From NCBI GenBank assembly GCA_937138275.1, contig CAKZOY010000076.1, positions 1 to 12,336 on the forward strand: a stretch of DNA of 12,336 bases. Direction: 5' to 3'. The notes under the pieces were generated by a model. That model was not told the DNA's origin. It saw only the letters and a program-made list of their open reading frames with translations, and ran no database searches. The stretch's first letter is position 1. Every line of letters begins with the position of its first letter. The stretch comes from an uncultured Chloroflexota bacterium. GTDB lineage: Bacteria > Chloroflexota > Anaerolineae > B4-G1 > DUEL01. A program made the translations under genes and the position numbers. Shown here in pieces: positions 1 to 5,390 of this stretch.

Positions 1-42
1 GGCAGCAGGCAGCAGGTAGCAGGTAGCAGGCAGCGGGTAGTG
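1..42. repeat. Heptamer tandem repeat, about six copies
   Basis: Six consecutive 7-base units follow the consensus GGYAGCA: GGCAGCA twice, GGTAGCA twice, then the degenerate units GGCAGCG and GGTAGTG. The array may continue to the left of the window. Seven-base tandem repeats of this kind occur in intergenic DNA and vary in copy number by slippage. No ORF with a start and ribosome binding site covers it. The array runs directly into the left end of palindromic element R1. Confidence 0.8.
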
Positions 43-179
43 GGCTTGGTAGCGATTTGCCCTGCGTGAGAAAAGGGTGGGGTGTGGGGTTTGTGGGGGC
101 GGCGAAGCCGCCCCCACAAACCCCACTCTCTCTTTTCACGGGCGCGCTGCTCCCCCGAAATGATTTGCTGCACAAGCCC
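42..179. repeat. Palindromic MITE/REP-like element, copy R1
   Basis: The core is a perfect 20-bp inverted repeat (84-103 with 107-126) closed by a GAA triloop. Weaker arms extend outward (GTGAGAAAAG on the left against CTTTTCAC on the right). The outermost ends carry GGGCTTG (42-48) and its complement CAAGCCC (173-179), resembling terminal inverted repeats. A clearly related copy lies at 2678-2809, and a shorter relative lies at 9956-10032. No transposase is encoded, so at most it is a non-autonomous element. The hairpin would also act as a strong transcriptional stem. The element ends 17 bp before the -35 box of the tRNA-Phe promoter. Confidence 0.75.
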
Positions 180-196
180 CGCCGCCCGAGCATGAG

Positions 197-224
197 TTGC
201 AAAAATGCCGGGTTGTGGTAAAAT
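197..224 (+). promoter_or_regulatory. Sigma-70 type promoter of tRNA-Phe
   Basis: A -35 box TTGCAA (197-202) is followed after 16 bp by a -10 box TAAAAT (219-224). An extended -10 TG lies at 216-217. The predicted start of transcription is near 231, about 10 bases before the mature tRNA, which suits a tRNA gene. Confidence 0.65.
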
Positions 225-240
225 ATACACGCAATCTCCC

Positions 241-314
241 GCCGAGGTAGCTCAGCCCGGTAGAGCACCTGACTGAAAATCAGGGAGTCGGCGGTCCGAA
301 TCCGCCCCTCGGCA
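241..314 (+). tRNA. tRNA-Phe (anticodon GAA)
   Basis: The sequence folds as a full cloverleaf. The acceptor stem GCCGAGG (241-247) pairs with CCTCGGC (307-313), with discriminator A at 314. The D arm uses GCTC/GAGC with GG at 259-260. The anticodon stem CCTGA/TCAGG encloses the loop CTGAAAA, giving anticodon GAA at 275-277. The T stem GGCGG/CCGCC is fully paired. The 3' CCA is not encoded and must be added. One oddity is the T loop, which reads TCCGAAT instead of the usual TTCGAAT: position 55 (base 296), the site of the near-universal pseudouridine that contacts G18, is C. All stems are intact, so I call it a functional gene, but the base needs confirmation. Confidence 0.93.
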
Positions 315-345
315 CCTGGAGGGGGGCCAGCATCCACATAGTATT

Positions 346-385
346 TGCGCCGTAGAGCGCTTGAAACCTGCGCCGTAGAGCGCTT
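346..385. repeat. 17-bp direct repeat with 23-bp period
   Basis: The 17-mer TGCGCCGTAGAGCGCTT occurs identically at 346-362 and 369-385, separated by 6 bases. Each copy is itself nearly dyad (GCGC...GCGC), so either could form a small hairpin or bind a dimeric protein. It lies between the tRNA-Phe 3' end and the terminator ahead of the threonine aldolase gene. Confidence 0.8.
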
Positions 386-386
386 T

Positions 387-424
387 GGTCCAGGGCAATG
401 GCCCGGAGACCGTCAGTGGGGTAA
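387..424 (+). other. Small stem-loops in the tRNA-Phe to ltaE spacer
   Basis: GGTC (387-390) can pair with GACC (408-411) around an inner GGGC/GCCC stem (393-396 with 401-404). Just downstream GGGGTA (from 418) can pair with TACCCC (from 431). With the direct repeat upstream and the terminator downstream, the 196-base spacer 315-510 appears largely structured. No known riboswitch consensus was recognised: there is no T-box AGGGTGG motif and no glycine riboswitch core. Function is unknown. Confidence 0.4.
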
Positions 425-452
425 ACTGGCTACCCCCTCTTCTTAAGACTTC

Positions 453-483
453 AGGCAGGCTGGCAGTGCCGGCCTGCCTTTTT
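453..483 (+). terminator. Intrinsic terminator or attenuator upstream of ltaE
   Basis: AGGCAGGCTGGC (453-464) pairs with GCCGGCCTGCCT (468-479), including one T-G wobble, across a 3-base loop. A T run (479-483) follows at once. It can end the tRNA-Phe transcript. It sits only 28 bases before the ltaE start and just ahead of its Shine-Dalgarno sequence, and I see no promoter between terminator and gene. ltaE expression may therefore depend on readthrough, which would make this an attenuator. Confidence 0.8.
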
Positions 484-510
484 CTGTATCTGCCCGTGAA
501 GGAGGGAAAT

Positions 511-1548
511 ATGCGGTTCATTGACCTGCGCAGCGACACGGTCACTCATCCAACCCCCGCGATGCGGGAAGCGATGTACCAGGCCGAGGTGGGGGACGAC
601 GTTTTCGGGGAAGACCCCACCGTCCGGCATCTGGAGGAGATGGCGGCGGAGCGGATGGGAAAAGAGGCCGCGCTCTTCGTCGCCAGCGGGACGATGGGCA
701 ACCTGGTGGCCCTGCTCACCCACTGCGGTCGGGGCGATGAGGTCATCGTGGGCGATCGCAGCCACACGTTCCTGTTTGAGCAGGGTGGGATGGCTGCGCT
801 GGGCGGCATCACTCCCCGCCCCATCCCCAATCAGCCCGACGGCACCCTGCGCCTGGAGGACATCCAGGACGCCATCCGGTCGGAAAATGTCCACTTCCCG
901 CGCACGCGCCTGGTCTGCCTGGAGAATACCCACAACATGTGCAACGGCGCACCGCTGACTGCGGAGTACACCGCTTCGGTGGCCCAACTGGCCCGCGCCT
1001 ATGGGCTGCGGATTCACCTGGACGGGGCGCGCGTCTTCAACGCGGCCGCTGCCCTGAACTGCGCCGTGCGCGACCTGGTACGGGATGTGGATTCGGTGAT
1101 GTTTTGTCTCTCCAAAGGGCTATGTGCACCGGTGGGGTCCATGCTCTGCGGCAGTGCCGATTTCATCTACGAGGCACGGCGGGCGCGCAAGGTGCTGGGT
1201 GGCGGTATGCGGCAGGTAGGGATACTGGCGGCAGCGGGCATCGTCGCCCTGGAGCAGATGACCGAACGGCTGGCCGAAGACCACGCCCGCGCCCGGCGAC
1301 TGGCCGAGGGGTTGGCCGAAATCCCCGGCGTCCGGGTGGGCCCCGTCTACACCAACATTTTTTACTTCTGGCTGAACGACGAGGTCTCTATCTCACCGGA
1401 GGATTTCGTGGCCCGGCTGAAATCGCAGGGGGTACTGGTCCTGGGGCGGGAGGACGGCCGCTACCGGGTCGTCACCCATTACTGGATTACCGACGAGGAT
1501 GTGGAGACGACCATCCGCGCCGTGCGGACGGTCATCTCCGGCCAGTAA
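511..1548 (+). CDS. ltaE: Low-specificity L-threonine aldolase (PLP enzyme)
   Basis: This 345-residue protein should cleave L-threonine or L-allo-threonine to glycine and acetaldehyde in the cytoplasm, using pyridoxal phosphate. Family hallmarks are clear: RSDTVT near the N-terminus (7-12), GDRSH with the cofactor-stacking His84, HLDGAR (169-174) whose Asp171 holds the pyridine nitrogen, LSKGL with the Schiff-base Lys202, and GGGMRQ (230-235). The length matches the family. An upstream in-frame ATG at 385 exists, but start 511 is preferred: it has a strong AAGGAGGG Shine-Dalgarno at 499-506, the family N-terminus begins there, and the longer version would run through the terminator hairpin. 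The next gene, galE, is convergent, with 43 bases between the stops. It could be annotated as an allo-threonine aldolase. Substrate preference cannot be read from sequence. Confidence 0.92.
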   Translation: MRFIDLRSDTVTHPTPAMREAMYQAEVGDDVFGEDPTVRHLEEMAAERMGKEAALFVASGTMGNLVALLTHCGRGDEVIVGDRSHTFLFEQGGMAALGGITPRPIPNQPDGTLRLEDIQDAIRSENVHFPRTRLVCLENTHNMCNGAPLTAEYTASVAQLARAYGLRIHLDGARVFNAAAALNCAVRDLVRDVDSVMFCLSKGLCAPVGSMLCGSADFIYEARRARKVLGGGMRQVGILAAAGIVALEQMTERLAEDHARARRLAEGLAEIPGVRVGPVYTNIFYFWLNDEVSISPEDFVARLKSQGVLVLGREDGRYRVVTHYWITDEDVETTIRAVRTVISGQ

Positions 1549-1591
1549 GGTCGTGCCCAGCGACCCGGGCCTGAAACTTGCGCTCATCCCC

Positions 1592-2578
1592 TTATCGGTC
1601 TCCGTATCCGTTGGGATGAGTGCGGTGCCAGTTCCAGGCATGTTCCACGATGGTCCGCAGGTCCGGGTACTGGGGCTTCCAGCCCAACTCGCGGCGAATC
1701 TTCTCGCTGCTGGCGACCAGGACGGCGGGGTCGCCGGGCCGTCGGGGGCCGACCTCGGCCGGGATCGGGTGTCCGGTAACCTCCCGGCAGGTCTCTATGA
1801 CCTCTTTGACGGTGAACCCCTGCCCGTTGCCGAGGTTGTACGTGCGGCTGCCCCGGTCCAGTGCCTCCAGAGCCAGGATGTGGGCCTGGGCCAGGTCGGT
1901 GACGTGAATGTAGTCCCGAACACACGTCCCGTCCCGGGTGGGATAATCGTCGCCGTAGATGGTGACCTTTTCCTCCAGCCCCAGGGCCACCTGCAGGACG
2001 CGGGGGATGAGGTGGGTCTCGGGGTCGTGGTCCTCCCCGCGCTCGCCCGTCGGGGACGCACCGGCGGCGTTGAAGTACCGCAGCGCGGCGTACCGGAAGC
2101 CGTAGATACGGTCCAGCCAGAACAGAATCCGCTCCAGCAGGTTTTTGGACTCCCCGTAGGGGCTTCCGGGCACGATGTCCTCTTCTTCGTCTATCGGCAT
2201 TCGGCGGGGACGGTCAAACAGATTGGCCGTAGAGGAGAGGATAAACTTCCGGACGCCGTGGGCGACGGCCTCCTGCAGCAAATTCAGCCCATTGGTGACG
2301 TTATCCCCCAGGTACTTGAAGGGCAACTCCATAGACTCGCCGACCAGGGTGTATGAGGCGAAGTGCATCACGGCATCTATGGGGTACTTCTCAAACACAT
2401 CGCGCACCGTCTGCCGGTCGGCCAGGTCGCCGTAGATGAAGATGGCTTCGGGATGGACAGCGGCCCGATGGCCGGTGTACAGGTTATCCAGCACGACCAC
2501 CGAGTACCCCCGGCGGATCAGTTCCTCCACGACGATGCTGCCGATGTAGCCCGCGCCTCCGGTGACCAGAACGTTCAT
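1592..2578 (-). CDS. galE: UDP-glucose 4-epimerase (extended SDR family)
   Basis: This 328-residue enzyme interconverts UDP-glucose and UDP-galactose through a bound NAD cofactor, feeding galactose use and surface polysaccharide synthesis. The Rossmann motif TGGAGYIGS lies at 6-14. The SDR active site is SST (115-117) with YGESK (Tyr141, Lys145). Typical GalE signatures follow: RYFNAAGA (167-174), GDDYPTRDGTCVRDYIHV (209-226) and YNLGNGQG (247-254). The start at 2578 is chosen because MNVLVTGG is the family N-terminus and AAGGAGAGA lies just upstream. The frame stays open to 2815, but that extension would translate the palindromic repeat and lacks homology. The loop after the catalytic serine reads STANLF rather than the commoner STAATY. 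A related UDP-sugar epimerase is possible but less likely. Confidence 0.92.
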   Translation of the reverse strand: MNVLVTGGAGYIGSIVVEELIRRGYSVVVLDNLYTGHRAAVHPEAIFIYGDLADRQTVRDVFEKYPIDAVMHFASYTLVGESMELPFKYLGDNVTNGLNLLQEAVAHGVRKFILSSTANLFDRPRRMPIDEEEDIVPGSPYGESKNLLERILFWLDRIYGFRYAALRYFNAAGASPTGERGEDHDPETHLIPRVLQVALGLEEKVTIYGDDYPTRDGTCVRDYIHVTDLAQAHILALEALDRGSRTYNLGNGQGFTVKEVIETCREVTGHPIPAEVGPRRPGDPAVLVASSEKIRRELGWKPQYPDLRTIVEHAWNWHRTHPNGYGDR

Positions 2579-2580
2579 CG

Positions 2581-2589
2581 TCTCTCCTT
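2581..2589 (-). promoter_or_regulatory. galE ribosome binding site
   Basis: On the minus strand this reads AAGGAGAGA, two bases before the ATG at 2578. It decides the galE start against the longer open frame reaching 2815. Confidence 0.8.
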
Positions 2590-2633
2590 GTCGGTAGGAT
2601 GTTGGGCCTTTACCGCTTCCTGTGCCCGGATTA

Positions 2634-2662
2634 ATGATACCCGCGTTATCCGGATAATGCAA
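2634..2662 (-). promoter_or_regulatory. galE promoter
   Basis: Read on the minus strand, a -35 box TTGCAT (2662-2657) is followed after 17 bp by a -10 box TATCAT (2639-2634). Transcription would start near 2627, leaving a leader of about 50 bases to the galE ATG. Spacing is ideal and both boxes are near consensus. The promoter points away from the trp operon promoter at 2831-2858, with palindrome R2 between them. Confidence 0.6.
2646..2657. promoter_or_regulatory. Perfect 12-bp palindrome in the galE promoter spacer
   Basis: TTATCCGGATAA is a perfect dyad lying between the predicted -35 and -10 boxes of galE, where a bound dimer would block RNA polymerase. It is a candidate operator. No regulator gene is present in the window to pair it with, so its function is inferred from position only. 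Confidence 0.4.
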
Positions 2663-2677
2663 ACCTGCGCCTGAATT

Positions 2678-2809
2678 GGCTTGCGCAGTAATTCGCCCTG
2701 GGTGGGAAAGGGGTGGGGTTTGTGGGGTGGCTTCGCCGCCCCACAAACCCCACTTTCCCCCCTTTTCACGGGCGCGCCACTCCCTCAAAGCGATTTGCTG
2801 CACAAGCCC
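2678..2809. repeat. Palindromic MITE/REP-like element, copy R2
   Basis: A 19-bp inverted repeat (2713-2731 with 2735-2753, one T-G mismatch) encloses the loop TTC. Outer arms GGGAAAG/CTTTCCC and the flank CTTTTCACGGGCGCGC match copy R1, as does the right end GATTTGCTGCACAAGCCC. The left end GGCTTGCGCAG is the approximate complement of that right end, consistent with terminal inverted repeats. The hairpin apex is inverted relative to R1 (TTC here, GAA there). The element sits between the divergent galE and trp promoters, ending 21 bp before the trp -35 box. Confidence 0.8.
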
Positions 2810-2830
2810 ACGCACCCACGCACAGGCTAT

Positions 2831-2858
2831 TTGACAAAATCGGGAAACGGTGTATAAT
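2831..2858 (+). promoter_or_regulatory. Consensus sigma-70 promoter of the trp operon
   Basis: A perfect TTGACA (2831-2836) and a perfect TATAAT (2853-2858) are separated by 16 bp. Transcription should start near 2865, just before the first conserved bases of the T-box leader. So strong a core promoter fits control by premature termination rather than by initiation. I see no other promoter this good before trpA ends. Confidence 0.88.
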
Positions 2859-3104
2859 CAATGCCAAACTGAATACCCTCAAAGACGATGAACGGGAAGA
2901 GTAGGCCTCAGGCCGGCGCCCAGAGAGGCGGGGGTCAGGTGGAAGCCCGCTGCGCACGCTGAGGCTGAATGGGTCCGGGAGTCGCCGGGCGAACCGGGCG
3001 CGGAGGCGCCCGCAGTAGCCTGGGCCGGAGTTGCCACCGTTATCTGGGCAAAGGGGATCGGATGTCCTTCATCCCGTCCCCGCAATGAGTGGGGCTGGCT
3101 AACC

Positions 3105-3139
3105 AACACCCTCGTCTCACCGACGAGGGTGTTTTGTTT
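3105..3139 (+). other. T-box Stem III hairpin with T-rich tail
   Basis: AACACCCTCGTC (3105-3116) pairs perfectly with GACGAGGGTGTT (3122-3133) around a 5-base loop, in the position of Stem III. Its 3' side runs into TTTTGTTT, so taken alone it resembles an intrinsic terminator better than the regulatory hairpin downstream does. I assign it to Stem III by its place between the pseudoknot region and the T-box sequence, with possible pausing or extra termination. Confidence 0.7.
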
Positions 3140-3179
3140 CCCCGATCGGCTGGCCTCATGAGGGTGGCACCACGGGCGT

Positions 3180-3219
3180 AGCGGCGCTCGTCCCTCACGG
3201 GACGAGCGCCGCTGTGTTT
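3180..3219 (+). terminator. T-box regulated terminator of the trp operon
   Basis: A 15-bp perfect stem (3180-3194 with 3199-3213) with loop TCAC is mutually exclusive with the antiterminator, because CGTCCC is used by both. The tail after the stem is GTGTTTATG, only weakly T-rich for an intrinsic terminator. The trpE start follows 29 bases after the stem. Confidence 0.85.
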
Positions 3220-3242
3220 ATGCTCTGGTACAGGGATCACCC

Positions 3243-4724
3243 ATGGCTCAGAACCATTCCCGAAAGAACGCTGGACAGTTAGTCTGGAAGACAATACCGG
3301 CGGACCTGTGGACGCCCATCGGTCTCTATCAAGCCCTGCGACCGGAAGGCCCCTCGTTTCTGCTGGAGAGCGTGGAGGGTGGGGCCTATCTGGCCCGATA
3401 TTCCTTCATCGGACTGAATCCCCGGAGAGTTTACCGAGTCCTGGGCCAGAATATGGTGGAAGAGGGCGAGGGGGAAAAGCGCGTCTACGACCTGAGCCGG
3501 GTCCATCCCTTCGCCATCTGGCGGAAAACCCTGGAGGACCTGGCAGTGGAACAACCGGATATCCCCCTTCCACCTTTTATCGGCGGACTGGCGGGCTACC
3601 TGGGTTACGAGATATCTACATTTTTTGACCGGGTGCCTCGGGCCAGCGCCAGCATCCTGGCCTTTCCCGATGCGGTCCTGATGGTTGTGGACACGCTCCT
3701 GGTCTTTGACCATGTCACCCAGACCCTTTCCCTGTTCACCTTCGCTGCCCCCGGCGAAGAGCAACCGGCCCAGGCCCGCTTAAGGGCACTTACGGAGTGC
3801 CTGATGGAGTCAGGGCCTTTGCGAAACGATCTCGCTTTGTCACCACCTCCTTCGTCCCCTCCCGAATGGACGACTTATCTTTCTTCAGATCGCTTCTGCC
3901 AGATGGTGGAGCGGGCCAAGGAGTACATCGCTGCGGGGGATGCCTTTCAGATTGTGCTCTCGCGCCGCTGGGGTTGCACCGTTGCCGCGCCGCCGCTCGC
4001 TATCTACCGGGCTCTCCGCCGCCTGAACCCGTCGCCGTATCTCTTCTTTATGGATCTACCCGGATCAGGGCTCTATGGGGAAGACCTGGCACTGATCGGC
4101 TCCTCGCCGGAAATGCTGGTTCGGGTGAAGGACCGGGAAGCGACGGTCCGCCCCATCGCCGGGACACGACGTCGGGGGCGAACTCCGGAAGAGGACCAGG
4201 CCCTGGAGTCCGAGTTACGGGATGACATCAAGGAGCGCGCCGAGCACGTGATGCTGGTGGACCTGGGACGAAACGATCTGGGCCGGGTGTGCAACTGGGG
4301 GTCGGTACGGGTGGACGAACTGATGGTAGTGGAGCGCTACTCCCACGTGATGCATCTGGTCTCTACCGTGCGGGGGCAACTGCGCCCGGAATGCGATGCC
4401 TTTGACGCACTGGCCGCGACGTTCCCCGCCGGGACGGTTTCAGGCGCCCCCAAAGTGCGCGCGATGGAAATCATCGCCGAACTGGAAGGGGAGGCCCGGG
4501 GCCCCTATGCCGGTGGAGTGGGATACTTTGACATTCGGGGGAATGCCGATTGGTGCATCACCATCCGCACCGTGCTGATGCAGGGAGATCGGGCCTTCGT
4601 CCAGGCCGGCGCCGGTATCGTCGCCGACTCCGTCCCCGAGCGGGAAGCGGAGGAGACCTGGAATAAGGCCCGGGCAATGATGCTGGCGGTTGACCAGAGC
4701 CATTCGGGAATATCTGGTGATTAG
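3243..4724 (+). CDS. trpE: Anthranilate synthase component I
   Basis: This 493-residue protein is the chorismate-binding subunit that, with TrpG, makes anthranilate and pyruvate from chorismate, the first committed step to tryptophan. The N-terminal half carries LLES (40-43) and ARYSFIG (51-57), the feedback site where tryptophan binds. The C-terminal chorismate-binding domain has RPIAGTRRRG (303-312), the metal- and substrate-binding region DLGRNDLGRVC (340-350), GTVSGAPK (397-404) and QAGAGIVADS (454-463). Full length agrees with the family. The ATG at 3243 is the only sensible start after the T-box terminator. Its ribosome site (AGGGA, 3233-3237) is modest. The gene is first in the operon, and trpG starts 33 bases after its stop. 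A paralogous PabB is ruled out by the LLES motif and the context. Confidence 0.97.
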   Translation: MAQNHSRKNAGQLVWKTIPADLWTPIGLYQALRPEGPSFLLESVEGGAYLARYSFIGLNPRRVYRVLGQNMVEEGEGEKRVYDLSRVHPFAIWRKTLEDLAVEQPDIPLPPFIGGLAGYLGYEISTFFDRVPRASASILAFPDAVLMVVDTLLVFDHVTQTLSLFTFAAPGEEQPAQARLRALTECLMESGPLRNDLALSPPPSSPPEWTTYLSSDRFCQMVERAKEYIAAGDAFQIVLSRRWGCTVAAPPLAIYRALRRLNPSPYLFFMDLPGSGLYGEDLALIGSSPEMLVRVKDREATVRPIAGTRRRGRTPEEDQALESELRDDIKERAEHVMLVDLGRNDLGRVCNWGSVRVDELMVVERYSHVMHLVSTVRGQLRPECDAFDALAATFPAGTVSGAPKVRAMEIIAELEGEARGPYAGGVGYFDIRGNADWCITIRTVLMQGDRAFVQAGAGIVADSVPEREAEETWNKARAMMLAVDQSHSGISGD

Positions 4725-4744
4725 GCCTTGAGCATTGGGATCGG

Positions 4745-4754
4745 AAAGGAGGGG
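4745..4754 (+). promoter_or_regulatory. trpG ribosome binding site
   Basis: AAAGGAGGGG lies just ahead of ATG 4758 and fixes that codon as the trpG start, against an in-frame TTG at 4728 that would add ten residues without family support. Confidence 0.8.
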
Positions 4755-4757
4755 ATT

Positions 4758-5378
4758 ATGATACTGGTCATTGATAACTACGATTCGTTTACATACAACC
4801 TGGTCCAGTTGCTCGGTCAGTTGCTGATGGAAAGGGGGGAAGACCCGCGCCTGCTCCGTGTAATCCGGAACGACGCCCTTTCCGTCCAGCAGGTGGCGTG
4901 CCGAAAGCCCCGGGCCATCATCATCTCGCCAGGGCCGGGCCGGCCGGAGGATGCGGGCATCACCATGCCGGTCATCGCCCATTTCAGCGGACGGGTGCCT
5001 GTTCTGGGGGTCTGCCTGGGGCATCAGGCGATCGCGGCCGCGTTCGGGGGCCGGGTAGTCCGCGCCGGGCGCCTGATGCACGGCAAAGCATCGCCAGTCC
5101 TGCATGAAGGGCGAGACCTGTTTGCTGGCTTACCCAACCCCCTGGTTGCCGGCCGTTACCATTCTCTTCTGGTGACGGAGCCCCTTCCCCCCGTCCTGGA
5201 AGTGCTGGCGCGCACGCCGGAAGGAGAAGTGATGGCGCTGCGCCATCGGGACCATCCGACCTTCGGCGTCCAGTTCCATCCGGAATCCGTCCTCACCCCG
5301 GAGGGAGTCCAACTTCTGCGCAATTTCCTGCACATTGTAGATGGCAGTCTCTACGGAATTCCCCACACAAAGATGTAA
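4758..5378 (+). CDS. trpG: Anthranilate synthase component II, glutamine amidotransferase
   Basis: This 206-residue class I glutamine amidotransferase releases ammonia from glutamine and passes it to TrpE. The N-terminal MILVIDNYDSFTYNLVQ is characteristic of TrpG/PabA. The oxyanion region SPGPGRPEDAG lies at 57-67, the nucleophile is Cys86 in GVCLGHQ, HGKAS is at 108-112, and the other triad members are His174 and Glu176 in QFHPES. All catalytic residues are present. The start at 4758 has a very strong ribosome site, and trpD follows after 12 bases. In organisms lacking a separate PabA such a subunit also serves folate synthesis. No pab gene is in the window, so that role cannot be judged. 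Confidence 0.96.
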   Translation: MILVIDNYDSFTYNLVQLLGQLLMERGEDPRLLRVIRNDALSVQQVACRKPRAIIISPGPGRPEDAGITMPVIAHFSGRVPVLGVCLGHQAIAAAFGGRVVRAGRLMHGKASPVLHEGRDLFAGLPNPLVAGRYHSLLVTEPLPPVLEVLARTPEGEVMALRHRDHPTFGVQFHPESVLTPEGVQLLRNFLHIVDGSLYGIPHTKM

Positions 5379-5390
5379 AGGAGGTGTCCG

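Larger units (their letters stand above)
2881..3219 (+). promoter_or_regulatory. T-box riboswitch, specifier TGG (tryptophan), controlling trpEGDCFBA
   Basis: The leader opens with the typical Stem I start (AAAGACGATGAA, then AAGAGTAG giving the loop E strand at 2898-2904). GCCTCAG (2905-2911) pairs with CTGAGGC (2959-2965). Immediately 3', GAA (2967-2969) precedes the specifier codon TGG at 2970-2972, which would read the tRNA-Trp anticodon CCA. An AGAGAG bulge (2922-2927) and a GCGGG/CCCGC distal stem complete Stem I. The T-box sequence AGGGTGGCACCACGGG is at 3161-3176. In the antiterminator, AGGG (3161-3164) pairs with CCCT (3192-3195) and ACG (3172-3174) with CGT (3189-3191), leaving the bulge TGGCACC. 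Bulge bases TGGC match a tRNA 3' end GCCA, and bacterial tRNA-Trp has discriminator G. Uncharged tRNA-Trp should therefore turn the operon on. Confidence 0.95.

Noticed and set aside
1..42. CRISPR array
   Set aside because: Units are only 7 bases with no spacers.
385..510. 42-residue N-terminal extension of threonine aldolase
   Set aside because: It would translate the intrinsic terminator; the start at 511 has a strong ribosome site and matches the family N-terminus.
1549..1591. Terminator between convergent ltaE and galE
   Set aside because: Only a 5-bp GGTCG/CGACC stem (1549-1565) without a T run is present, too weak to call.
1499..2356. Long plus-strand frame opposite galE, and other long frames opposite or across the trp genes
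   Set aside because: These are GC-driven shadow frames of strongly supported genes, with no ribosome sites or recognisable domains.
2579..2815. 79-residue N-terminal extension of the galE frame
   Set aside because: It reads through promoter and palindrome R2, has no family similarity, and a good Shine-Dalgarno sits at the MNVLVTGG start.
2865..3242. Trp leader-peptide attenuator or TRAP-type control
   Set aside because: No short ORF with tandem Trp codons and no spaced GAG/UAG repeats; the T-box explains the leader fully.
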